Below are positions 25,943 through 33,442 of a DNA stretch of 63,529 nucleotides, one piece after another. Numbering within the stretch: the first letter of the stretch is position 1; each line of letters begins with the position of its first letter. Source of the DNA: CAZPWQ01 sp964590495 (GTDB taxonomy: Bacteria > Bacteroidota > Rhodothermia > Balneolales > Balneolaceae). The notes under the pieces are model-generated. The model saw nothing but the letters and a program-made list of their open reading frames with translations, ran no database searches and was not told where the DNA came from. Both the position numbers and the translations under genes were made by a program. Location of the stretch: NCBI GenBank assembly GCA_964590495.1, contig CAZPWQ010000008.1, positions 1 through 63,529 on the forward strand. Direction: 5' to 3'.

Positions 25943-27715
25943 ATGGGTAAAGTAAACACTCGAAGACATATAGGAGATTTGCTTGTCAGTCGTGATATTA
26001 TTGATGACAGGCAGCTTGACGAAGCGATGACTATTCTTCGTGAAGAGCCTGAAACCTCAAATCGGCGTCTGGGTCAGATTTTATACCAGGATTTAGGACT
26101 GGATCGTCACAAAGTGATGAAAGAGATTGCCGGGATCTATGCTTTTGATGAAGTTTTTGCTGATAAGGACCAGGTTTCCGGTGATATAATAGAGGATATA
26201 AAGAATAATATTGATGATTTACCCTCTGAAATTATCGATGAGCTTGTCCATCAGAAAGCTATTCCGCTCTATAAAGACCAAAACGAGCTTACTATAGCGG
26301 CTGCTGATCCGTCGGATCCTCTGCTTACCAATATTCTCTCTAAGCTGAACTTTAAGCAGCACGAAATTTTATATTGTCGTTATGAGCTTGTCGAAAACAT
26401 TTTGACCCATGTTTACGAGCAAAAGAATGAATTTCTGGATCTGCTCGAAGAGATAGAATATGAGGAGCCGGATCTTACAGAGGAAAGTGAAGATATTAAT
26501 GAGGAGGAAATTGATGCCGAAATCAACCAGAGCATGCTCAATTCGCTGGTTGAGGGGATGCTGGTTGAAGGAGTGCGGCGGGATGTCAGCGATATTCACC
26601 TGGTGCCAAGCGGTCCAGCTACTACGGATATCCGGTTCCGGATCGATGGTAAGCTGCAACTCTGGCATCAGCAGAAAAATGTAAAGCCGGAAGCACTTTC
26701 GGCGGTAGTAAAGGATAAAACACGGAATGTGGACCGGTTTGAGCGGGATGCTTCCCAGGATGGCTTTATACAGCGCGTTGTCGATGATCACAGTATCCGC
26801 TATCGTGTTTCCATTATGCCGATGGTCGGTAAACAATTCGACCGCAAACTGGAGTCGATTGTAATACGTATTCTGGATGACCGGAAGGTTATTACCGATC
26901 TCAATGTTTTGGGCCTGCAGGAAAAAGCCAAAAACGATTTTGTTAAAGCGATTGAAAAGCCGTCCGGCATTGTCATTGTAACCGGTCCCACAGGCAGTGG
27001 TAAGTCGACAACGCTTGTTGCAGCCTTGTACTATGTAATTACTCCCGCTGTTAATGTCTTAACGGTGGAGGAACCCGTTGAGTACCTTATTGATGGGGCA
27101 AGGCAGCTTAAAATAAGCCATAATATGACATTCGATCAGGCAATGCGGGGTATTTTGCGTCATGACCCCGATATCGTGCTGGTAGGGGAGATACGGGATC
27201 TCAAGACAGCTGAAATTGCTATTAAGCTGGCCAATACCGGTCACCTTACTTTTTCCACCCTTCACACCAATGACGCTCCCAGTGCAGTTTCGCGTCTCTA
27301 TAAAATGGGGGTAGAGCCGTTTCTTATTGCCAATGCGGTTAACCTGATTATGGCACAGCGCCTTGTACGGCGGCTCTGCAGCAATTGTAAGGAGGAGTAT
27401 GAACCGCATGAGGAGGTAGCAAAAGGAATTGGTTTTAACGATGAGGAGATAGAACATACGACTTTTTATAAACCGGTTGGCTGTGATAAATGTACCAAAG
27501 GATATAAAGGCCGTACGGCTATTATGGAGGCTCTTTATTTTGACAAAGCCATACGGAAAATGATCCTGGAGTCAGGTACTGAAATCGATGAAGTTGCTAT
27601 AAAAGAATATGCGATAAGCCAGGGTATGCTCAGCCTGCGTGCCTCGGGAAGAGAACGGATAAAAAATGGTATTACTTCTATTGAAGAAATAGTTGCAATT
27701 ACAATTGAAGATTAG
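25943..27715 (+). CDS. pilB: PilB/GspE-family assembly ATPase
   Basis: A 590-residue ATPase that powers filament extension from the cytoplasm. The N-terminal MshEN-type domains (about 1-150) open with RRHIGDLLVSRDIIDDRQLDEAM; an acidic linker (150-175) follows. The core has Walker A GPTGSGKSTT (near 348), the Asp box VEEPVEYLI, Walker B region RHDPDIVLVGEIRD and the His box FSTLHTND. The C-terminal tetracysteine zinc site of extension ATPases is present (CSNCKEEYEP ... CDKCTKGYKGR). Length fits PilB/GspE rather than PilT. MshEN-type domains in this family can bind c-di-GMP; I cannot tell here. Confidence 0.93.
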   Translation: MGKVNTRRHIGDLLVSRDIIDDRQLDEAMTILREEPETSNRRLGQILYQDLGLDRHKVMKEIAGIYAFDEVFADKDQVSGDIIEDIKNNIDDLPSEIIDELVHQKAIPLYKDQNELTIAAADPSDPLLTNILSKLNFKQHEILYCRYELVENILTHVYEQKNEFLDLLEEIEYEEPDLTEESEDINEEEIDAEINQSMLNSLVEGMLVEGVRRDVSDIHLVPSGPATTDIRFRIDGKLQLWHQQKNVKPEALSAVVKDKTRNVDRFERDASQDGFIQRVVDDHSIRYRVSIMPMVGKQFDRKLESIVIRILDDRKVITDLNVLGLQEKAKNDFVKAIEKPSGIVIVTGPTGSGKSTTLVAALYYVITPAVNVLTVEEPVEYLIDGARQLKISHNMTFDQAMRGILRHDPDIVLVGEIRDLKTAEIAIKLANTGHLTFSTLHTNDAPSAVSRLYKMGVEPFLIANAVNLIMAQRLVRRLCSNCKEEYEPHEEVAKGIGFNDEEIEHTTFYKPVGCDKCTKGYKGRTAIMEALYFDKAIRKMILESGTEIDEVAIKEYAISQGMLSLRASGRERIKNGITSIEEIVAITIED

Positions 27716-27793
27716 AATACATTAAATGTTATCAAAATATCGAATAGATTCATGCATAGAATGAGCTAAATTTGTACTATGTAGTTTATTCGG

Positions 27794-28321
27794 GTGAAAA
27801 ACAGAGACCATGTTATGTTAAATGACAATAAAGCAGATAAAGATACGACACCGGGATACATTCGTCGTTTTCTGAAAGAACCGCCTTTACTACTTAAAAA
27901 TTTCCATTATGAGGATACGATGGAGTTTTTAAACCTTGGGAAGGAGGAACGGTTCCAGCAGGATAACGTCATAATCAATGAGTCCGAATATGTAAATTGC
28001 GCCTATTTAATAGCGGAGGGCAAGGTGTCAATCTGGAAGGATAATATTCAGCTGGCCACCTTATCTAAAGGAAATTTTCTGGGAGAAACTTTTTTATTCA
28101 GTAAAAATAACAGGATGGCTAAAGTGGTTTCGGAGGGAGACTGTCTGTTGCTGCGATTTGACCGGTATGAGGCGCTCAGCTTTTTCCGGAAGAAGCCGGA
28201 GAAGTTATTTAATATTTTTACGCGTAACATTATTGAGATACAGCAGAAAAAGATAAGCAACATGAATAATCAGCTGTTGATCCTGAAAAAGAAACTATTA
28301 AGTGATACTAATTGGGGATGA
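27794..28321 (+). CDS. Cyclic-nucleotide-binding-domain protein
   Basis: A 175-residue protein with a CRP-type beta-roll (about residues 38-145): ERFQQDNVIINESEYVNCAY, LIAEGKVSIWKDN, then a phosphate-binding-cassette-like LSKGNFLGETFLFSKNNRMA that keeps Gly-Glu and Arg. A C-terminal helix (NIIEIQQKKISNMNNQLLIL) may form a coiled coil. There is no helix-turn-helix, so it is not a standard CRP regulator. It lies 78 nt after the PilB-like gene, with the PilT-like gene next, which points to a role in controlling the machine by a nucleotide signal. The start is GTG 27794 or ATG 27815. Confidence 0.8.
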   Translation: MKNRDHVMLNDNKADKDTTPGYIRRFLKEPPLLLKNFHYEDTMEFLNLGKEERFQQDNVIINESEYVNCAYLIAEGKVSIWKDNIQLATLSKGNFLGETFLFSKNNRMAKVVSEGDCLLLRFDRYEALSFFRKKPEKLFNIFTRNIIEIQQKKISNMNNQLLILKKKLLSDTNWG

Positions 28322-28352
28322 ATAGTGCTTCAGCTCATGTCCCGGCGTAAGA

Positions 28353-28490
28353 AGACCCACCCTAAATCCCTCCCTATCCGCAAAACCACGGACAAGGAGG
28401 GACTTTAAAAGTGCTCAAATCTTCGAAAAGAGTCACTCCTTCCTTGTCCCGTGGGTTTACGGGATAGGGAAGGAGCCGGAGGATGGGTCT
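28353..28490. repeat. Long imperfect inverted repeat (MITE-like hairpin)
   Basis: The left arm begins AGACCCACCC and reads CCTCCCTATCCGC, CCACGGACAAGGAGGGA; the right arm is its imperfect complement, ending GGATGGGTCT. The arms are about 50-55 nt with a central AAATCTTCGAAAAG loop. It lies directly against the family B element. Confidence 0.7.
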
Positions 28491-28491
28491 G

Positions 28492-28797
28492 AATAGTCCC
28501 GTATGTAATGCGGGGTAACCAGTTCATCAATGACAGACACCCCCAGAGGGGTTGAATAAAAGAGATTTTATATTAATGCAGATATTTTTTAATCAGAGGC
28601 AACCTCATGTTCCTTCAACAGTGCAAACAATTCCTCTTTCACCGGAGGTGTCTCATGGATATCTTCTTGTAAGGATCCGACAGAGCAATCCTGCAGATTC
28701 AACCCATTTCGGGTTGATTATCTCACTCTTAGAATGTGACCCCCAGCTTCCTAGGGGGCTATTCACGTTCAACTTCTTCGGAGTTGAGGAGATATGA
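28492..28797. repeat. Multi-hairpin element (family B, copy 1)
   Basis: About 305 bp containing successive hairpins: CCCGTATGTAATGCGGGG, ACCCCCAGAGGGGTT (near 28540), CACC-GGA-GGTG (28640), CAACCC-ATTTC-GGGTTG (28700-28716) and CAACTTCTTCGGAGTTG (about 28770). It is collinear with 51873-52111, which lacks about 80 bp of its middle. Downstream, 28801-29218 shows a GGGGGAAGGACCGAGGGTGGG repeat piece and A/T-rich sequence without genes. Confidence 0.75.
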
Positions 28798-29218
28798 CAG
28801 CTAATTCTAAAATTCCAGCTGGTTTTCGATTACCGTCACACTTCCTTCTCCCTGTGGGGGAAGGACCGAGGGTGGGAGCGAAAAAGGCAGCGAATCAGGC
28901 ACAGAGTACCCAGCGTGCCACCGCAGAGCGGATGGCACGAGATAAGTAAGCGATTATTAGCTTGAAATGTGAAGCACCGCACCGCAATACATCCTGCTGT
29001 TTTATCAAGAGCAAAGCATTGCGCAGCAGAGGGCGCAACGAGATATAGGTATTTTAACTGACAGCTGAAAGCTCATAAATGATAGCTAAACCATTCAAAT
29101 AAATAGCAAATAAGATATGTTAAGCCTATGTGCAATAATCATTTACATCATGATATCCCATATCGGCATCTGTAGCTATTACCTTGTATAAAGTTTTACA
29201 AGTCCTTGCTGAATAGGT

Positions 29219-29250
29219 GCTATAATATTAAAATTTTTTAATATTATAGC
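29219..29250. promoter_or_regulatory. Perfect 32-nt A/T-rich palindrome upstream of PilT-like gene
   Basis: GCTATAATATTAAAA and TTTTAATATTATAGC form perfect arms around a TT centre, 313 bp before the PilT-like start. It could be an operator, a cruciform or the terminator of an unseen transcript (ATTTCTT follows). The 29251-29562 leader is otherwise A/T-rich with no gene. Confidence 0.5.
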
Positions 29251-29562
29251 ATTTCTTATGTTTAACGCTATATATAATTGAAATTAAAGTCTTCATATTT
29301 TGACCAAGTCGCGGCTATATTAGTCTATATGCTCTATTACAGGAAGATGGCAAGGTGTTTTAACTTATTTAATAACAGAAAATCGGGATCCATAATTTTT
29401 ATCGATTTTCGGGTAAAATCATCGATTTGATATATTTGATCTATAAAAATGAATATTTTAGAAGATATTTTGGGATAATTCGTAACAAAACGACGGTGAA
29501 AGTATCTTTTATATAGATACAGAGGAAATTTTATAAAAATACTTAGATAAGCAGATATCGGA

Positions 29563-30813
29563 ATGGAGATTAGTGCACAAAAAAACAGAGTAGGGGAGAT
29601 AGTAAATCCGCTCAAGGATCAGATCAAAGCTACCTCAAAAGGCATAGAACGCCACAAAGAGATCGGCCGGCTGATTGAAGATTTGCCTCAGGAGGTCAGG
29701 CTTGAACTGCAGGAAATCATAGAAAGATTGCTGCAGCGGATGTATAAGAATGATGCTTCCGACATCGATATGGGCGGTCCGGGCTGTGACGGGAAGATCT
29801 GGTACCGTGTACATGGTGATAAATCGCCTGACAAAAAACTTCCCGAACTTACCCTGACCGAAACCGATTTTTTATTGCATAATATTGTCACACCTTCTCA
29901 GCGCGAACATCTCCTGAAATCACGCAATCTTGATTTTTCCTACTCGCTGGGTAAAGCTGAAGAAAACGGTCTGGAAAAAAGGTACAGGGCCGATATGTAT
30001 TTCGACCTGGAGCATCTGGCATTAAATATGCGCAAGATAGATAATGAAATACGGCCGTTTAAAAGTTTGGAGCTTCATCCCGAGATTGCCAAGGCACTTA
30101 GCCTTAAATACTTTAAATACGGGCTTACGCTTGTTACGGGAATTACGGGATCCGGTAAATCTTCAACTCTGGATACGGTAATTGATGCCAATAACCGCAC
30201 AGTAGATTCTCATATTGTTATTATTGCATCGCCTGTGGAGCTGATTCACAAGCCGATCAAATCTGTGGTACGTCACCGTGAAGTCGGACGTGATGTCACC
30301 TCTTTTAAGGAGGGCGCCATACAGGCGTTGAGGCAGGATCCGGATATCATTGTTATCGGAGAGCTTCGTGACCCGGAGACAATCATGACCGCACTGGAAA
30401 TTACGGATTCAGGTCACAAAACCTTCGGTACACTCCACACCTCATCAGCTATGGAAAGCATTGAACGTATCCTTGGTGAGGTTCCTACCAGGGAACAGAA
30501 TCGTGTCCGTACACGTCTGGCTGACGTACTTACTTGTGTCATAAGTCAGAAGCTGATTCCGAGTCTGGATGGGAAGCGGGTTCTCGCCAAGGAGGTATTG
30601 GTCATAACCAGTTCGGTTAAAGCCGCTATACGGAACAACAATATTGGTGAAATTTACCAGATGTTGATGGAGGGTGGTGAAAAAGGTATGAATACCATGG
30701 AGCAGGATTTGAAACGTCTGTATGATGAAGGTAAAATATCGAAGGAAGAAGCGATCAATAATGCGAATAACAAGAAGAGATTAAAGCAGCTCTTATCCGA
30801 CGTTAATTTTTAA
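29563..30813 (+). CDS. pilT: PilT-like ATPase
   Basis: A 416-residue hexameric-ATPase-family protein, probably the retraction motor. The N-terminal extension (residues 1-60) is charged and helical, followed by the PilT-type PAS-like domain. Then come Walker A GITGSGKSST (with Ile in place of Pro), SPVELIHKPIKSVVRHREVG (the Asp-box region, with VEL in place of VEY), RQDPDIIVIGELRD and KTFGTLHTSSAMESIERI. The C-terminal AIRNNNIGEIYQMLMEGGEK GMNTMEQDLKRLY is diagnostic of PilT. It lacks the tetracysteine zinc site. Spacing to the next gene is 21 nt, so genes 29563-35323 form one operon. Confidence 0.9.
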   Translation: MEISAQKNRVGEIVNPLKDQIKATSKGIERHKEIGRLIEDLPQEVRLELQEIIERLLQRMYKNDASDIDMGGPGCDGKIWYRVHGDKSPDKKLPELTLTETDFLLHNIVTPSQREHLLKSRNLDFSYSLGKAEENGLEKRYRADMYFDLEHLALNMRKIDNEIRPFKSLELHPEIAKALSLKYFKYGLTLVTGITGSGKSSTLDTVIDANNRTVDSHIVIIASPVELIHKPIKSVVRHREVGRDVTSFKEGAIQALRQDPDIIVIGELRDPETIMTALEITDSGHKTFGTLHTSSAMESIERILGEVPTREQNRVRTRLADVLTCVISQKLIPSLDGKRVLAKEVLVITSSVKAAIRNNNIGEIYQMLMEGGEKGMNTMEQDLKRLYDEGKISKEEAINNANNKKRLKQLLSDVNF

Positions 30814-30834
30814 TTCGCTACACCAGGTACTCTG

Positions 30835-32541
30835 ATGCTGGGAAATAAAGAATATATTGGTCTTACGGTCGACGAAGCTGTCATACAGATAGCTCGTATT
30901 CGTGTTGAGGGAAAACAGATAAAGCTTAAAAAGCTCGACCGTTTTTCTCTGATAGAAAAGCTGCGTTCGAATGCACAGCGTGAAAAAATGGAAACGAGTG
31001 AAGTTTCTGCTTTTGAGATGGACGAAGATGCTGATTCTATTTTCGGTCTGGAAGAGGACGAGGAAGAAGATGAGGATATTGAAAGCTCATTAGAGGATGA
31101 ACTGGATTTTGATGCTCTCGGGGAAGAGGAGCCTCAGGATGATTTTTCGATGGATATGGTGGATGAGACAGAGACTCCACAATCCAATGAGATATTGCTC
31201 TATAATATTTTAACCGGTTTTGATTCTGATAATCTGAACCTGGGATTAAATATTCCTGCGGGCGATGCCATATTCCAGGTCATACAGGATACTGATTTCA
31301 ATGAAGTAAAACGAAAAGATCTCATTGAAGATCTGGAAGATAAGCTGGAATCGATTTACGGGATGCGTAAATCGACCGATAACTATTCATATGAAATCCG
31401 GGAGAATGGCTCTCTGCTGCTTGGATCCGTTGATGAAGAATCGATTACCCTGCAGCTGGTAAACCGGGCCGGAGAGCTCTACAGTGGAAAACTTACTATA
31501 GATGAAATCATGCCGGATGAGATGATACTCGTCGGGCTGGTCAGGGCCAATTACAATCTCGAACCGGAAGAGATTACGGGTGTCATTCAATTCGGTGCGG
31601 AAACCAGCCGTATTATTTTTATGAAAGGTGAGGAGGTATGGCAGGTATCGCCAGTAATAAATGAAGGCACCAAGAAAAAATCATTTCTGAATACCATCTT
31701 CAGTAAACTGCTTTTTCAGCTTGATACCGGGGAAGTGCCGAATTTAGATCGCATTTTACTTGCCAATAATACCATCGGACGTGATGCCGTAGATTTTTTC
31801 CGGGATAATTTTCCTGATATCAGCGTTGAGAATTTTACTTTCAGACATGATTTACTTGATACGGGTGAACTTGACCCGAATTCCGTCGATAGTTTTACTA
31901 CAACCATAGGAGCTGCATGGGTAGCTTCAGGATTCGACAAACAACATTTTCCTGATATATCTTTAATTCCGGCGTATATAGCAGACCGTCAAAAATTCTT
32001 TAAGCTCGAATGGCATGGGGTAATACTTCTTTTCCTCATTTTTCTGACACCTATTACCTTTAACTATTTCTATAATCAAAATGTGCAGCAAATCAGTGAA
32101 TTGGAGAATAACCTAACTCACATTAATGCTGAAATAAATCAGGTTAACCCGCTGGTTGAGAGAACAAATGAGCTTAGCAGCGACCTTTCCGCACTGTCAG
32201 AAAAACTTGTTCTGGTAGACACGCTCAGCAATGGGAGCCGTGAATGGTCAGCTAAAATGGGAATATTGAATAGTGCTATTCAACAAACTCCCAATACCTG
32301 GATCACATCTATGTCTCAATCAGACAATGGTACTTTTATTGAAGGCTATACTTTATACAGAAACAGGATACCCAGTATGGTTGAGGAGTTTTATGATGCT
32401 ACCCTGCTGAATGTTACAAATCAGGAAGTAAGGGAGCAGACGGTTTACCAGTTTTCCATTTTGATCAAACGTTTTGTCAGATCCGACAGCATATATTCGC
32501 CGCCTACTCCAGAGGGAATACAGGAATTAATTAACCAGTAA
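30835..32541 (+). CDS. PilM-PilN-like (GspL-like) fusion
   Basis: A 568-residue protein with a cytoplasmic N-terminal region, one membrane helix (about residues 398-418, VILLFLIFLTPITFNYF) and a periplasmic coiled coil plus small domain. The N-terminus (EYIGLTVDEAVIQIARIRVE) is the start of an actin-like PilM fold. An acidic stretch rich in Asp/Glu (about 55-115) interrupts it. After the helix, QQISELENNLTHINAEIN and the segment TPNTWITSMSQSDNGTFIEG with ...QFSILIKR match PilN. PilM and PilN are normally separate; this order is also that of GspL. It should link the cytoplasmic ATPases to the periplasmic alignment complex. Confidence 0.75.
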   Translation: MLGNKEYIGLTVDEAVIQIARIRVEGKQIKLKKLDRFSLIEKLRSNAQREKMETSEVSAFEMDEDADSIFGLEEDEEEDEDIESSLEDELDFDALGEEEPQDDFSMDMVDETETPQSNEILLYNILTGFDSDNLNLGLNIPAGDAIFQVIQDTDFNEVKRKDLIEDLEDKLESIYGMRKSTDNYSYEIRENGSLLLGSVDEESITLQLVNRAGELYSGKLTIDEIMPDEMILVGLVRANYNLEPEEITGVIQFGAETSRIIFMKGEEVWQVSPVINEGTKKKSFLNTIFSKLLFQLDTGEVPNLDRILLANNTIGRDAVDFFRDNFPDISVENFTFRHDLLDTGELDPNSVDSFTTTIGAAWVASGFDKQHFPDISLIPAYIADRQKFFKLEWHGVILLFLIFLTPITFNYFYNQNVQQISELENNLTHINAEINQVNPLVERTNELSSDLSALSEKLVLVDTLSNGSREWSAKMGILNSAIQQTPNTWITSMSQSDNGTFIEGYTLYRNRIPSMVEEFYDATLLNVTNQEVREQTVYQFSILIKRFVRSDSIYSPPTPEGIQELINQ

Positions 32542-32553
32542 CATTTAATATAA

Positions 32554-33414
32554 ATGTCATACGGACTTAGAAATACTCTCATTTTGCTCGTTGTATTTGT
32601 CGTCTTAGCAGCCGGCGGAGGGGCATATATCTATCTTTACCAGCTTCCGGAAATCGAAGAACTTGAAAGCGAGATTCAAACTCAGAGTGCCGAACTGCGG
32701 GAAAAACAGCAGATAGCGAGTACATATCCCGGTTTGGTCGAACAGTTTGAAGAAGCAACCGAATTTTATAACAACTATGAAAAGTCGCTGTACAGAAATA
32801 GCAATGAAGACCGGGTGTATGATTTTATTAATAATTTAAATATCGGTCTGGCTTACACTGATTTTAATTTTTCTTTCCAGGATTCGACTCAGCACGATCA
32901 ATATGGAATTATAACAATGGCAATAGATGGCGAAGGGTACTACCGCAATTTCGTCAATTATTTACGTCAGATTGAACTCAGCAGGCCTCTGAATAAAATA
33001 AGCGCTGTAAACATAACGCCGATTAATGAACTGGAGGAGTATGGAAAGGTACGGTTCGATTTTGTTCTCACAAGCTTTTATGATCGGGCGGCACTGTTGA
33101 ATGAGGGAGAAGCTGAGGTTACTAATAACCTGGTGGCATCGGTTCACAATCCCTTTTTTCCGCTGATCAGGGATGTCGAACAGAATACGGATGAACAGAT
33201 TAATGTGGAAAACAGTAAAGTAATAGCATTGAGCAGTAATCGCCTGTTTTTACTGGACCAGAACGGAATGTTGCAACGACTGCAGGAGGGCGACCAGGTT
33301 TATTTGGGGCGCTTATCTGATATAGATATTAGTGACAGACAGGCAACTTTCGTACTGAATAAAGGTGGGATTATTGAACAGGTTACCCTGCAGGTAAATA
33401 ATGACGAAGATTAA
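32554..33414 (+). CDS. PilO-like protein with PilP-like C-terminal domain
   Basis: A 286-residue inner-membrane protein. The N-terminal helix (about residues 7-28, LILLVVFVVLAAGGGAYIYLY) is followed by a periplasmic coiled coil and a PilO-type ferredoxin-like domain (ITMAIDGEGYYRNFVNYLRQ, residues 129-148). From about residue 195, NPFFPLIRDVE introduces a beta-rich tail (KVIALSSNRLFLLDQNGMLQ, LQEGDQVYLGRLSDI) like the PilP/GspC HR domain that binds the secretin. If so, it is a PilO-PilP fusion; the PilP part is my inference. It overlaps nothing upstream (12 nt gap) and its stop lies just before the secretin start. Confidence 0.7.
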   Translation: MSYGLRNTLILLVVFVVLAAGGGAYIYLYQLPEIEELESEIQTQSAELREKQQIASTYPGLVEQFEEATEFYNNYEKSLYRNSNEDRVYDFINNLNIGLAYTDFNFSFQDSTQHDQYGIITMAIDGEGYYRNFVNYLRQIELSRPLNKISAVNITPINELEEYGKVRFDFVLTSFYDRAALLNEGEAEVTNNLVASVHNPFFPLIRDVEQNTDEQINVENSKVIALSSNRLFLLDQNGMLQRLQEGDQVYLGRLSDIDISDRQATFVLNKGGIIEQVTLQVNNDED

Positions 33415-33442
33415 CGGTATAATTATGTATTACACAGATAAT

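Noticed and set aside
26369..26836. A 155-codon minus-strand frame inside the PilB-like gene
   Set aside because: Antisense to conserved ATPase sequence with no recognisable domain.
28552..28797. An 81-codon plus-strand frame
   Set aside because: It lies wholly in the family B hairpin element, and the other copy does not keep the frame.
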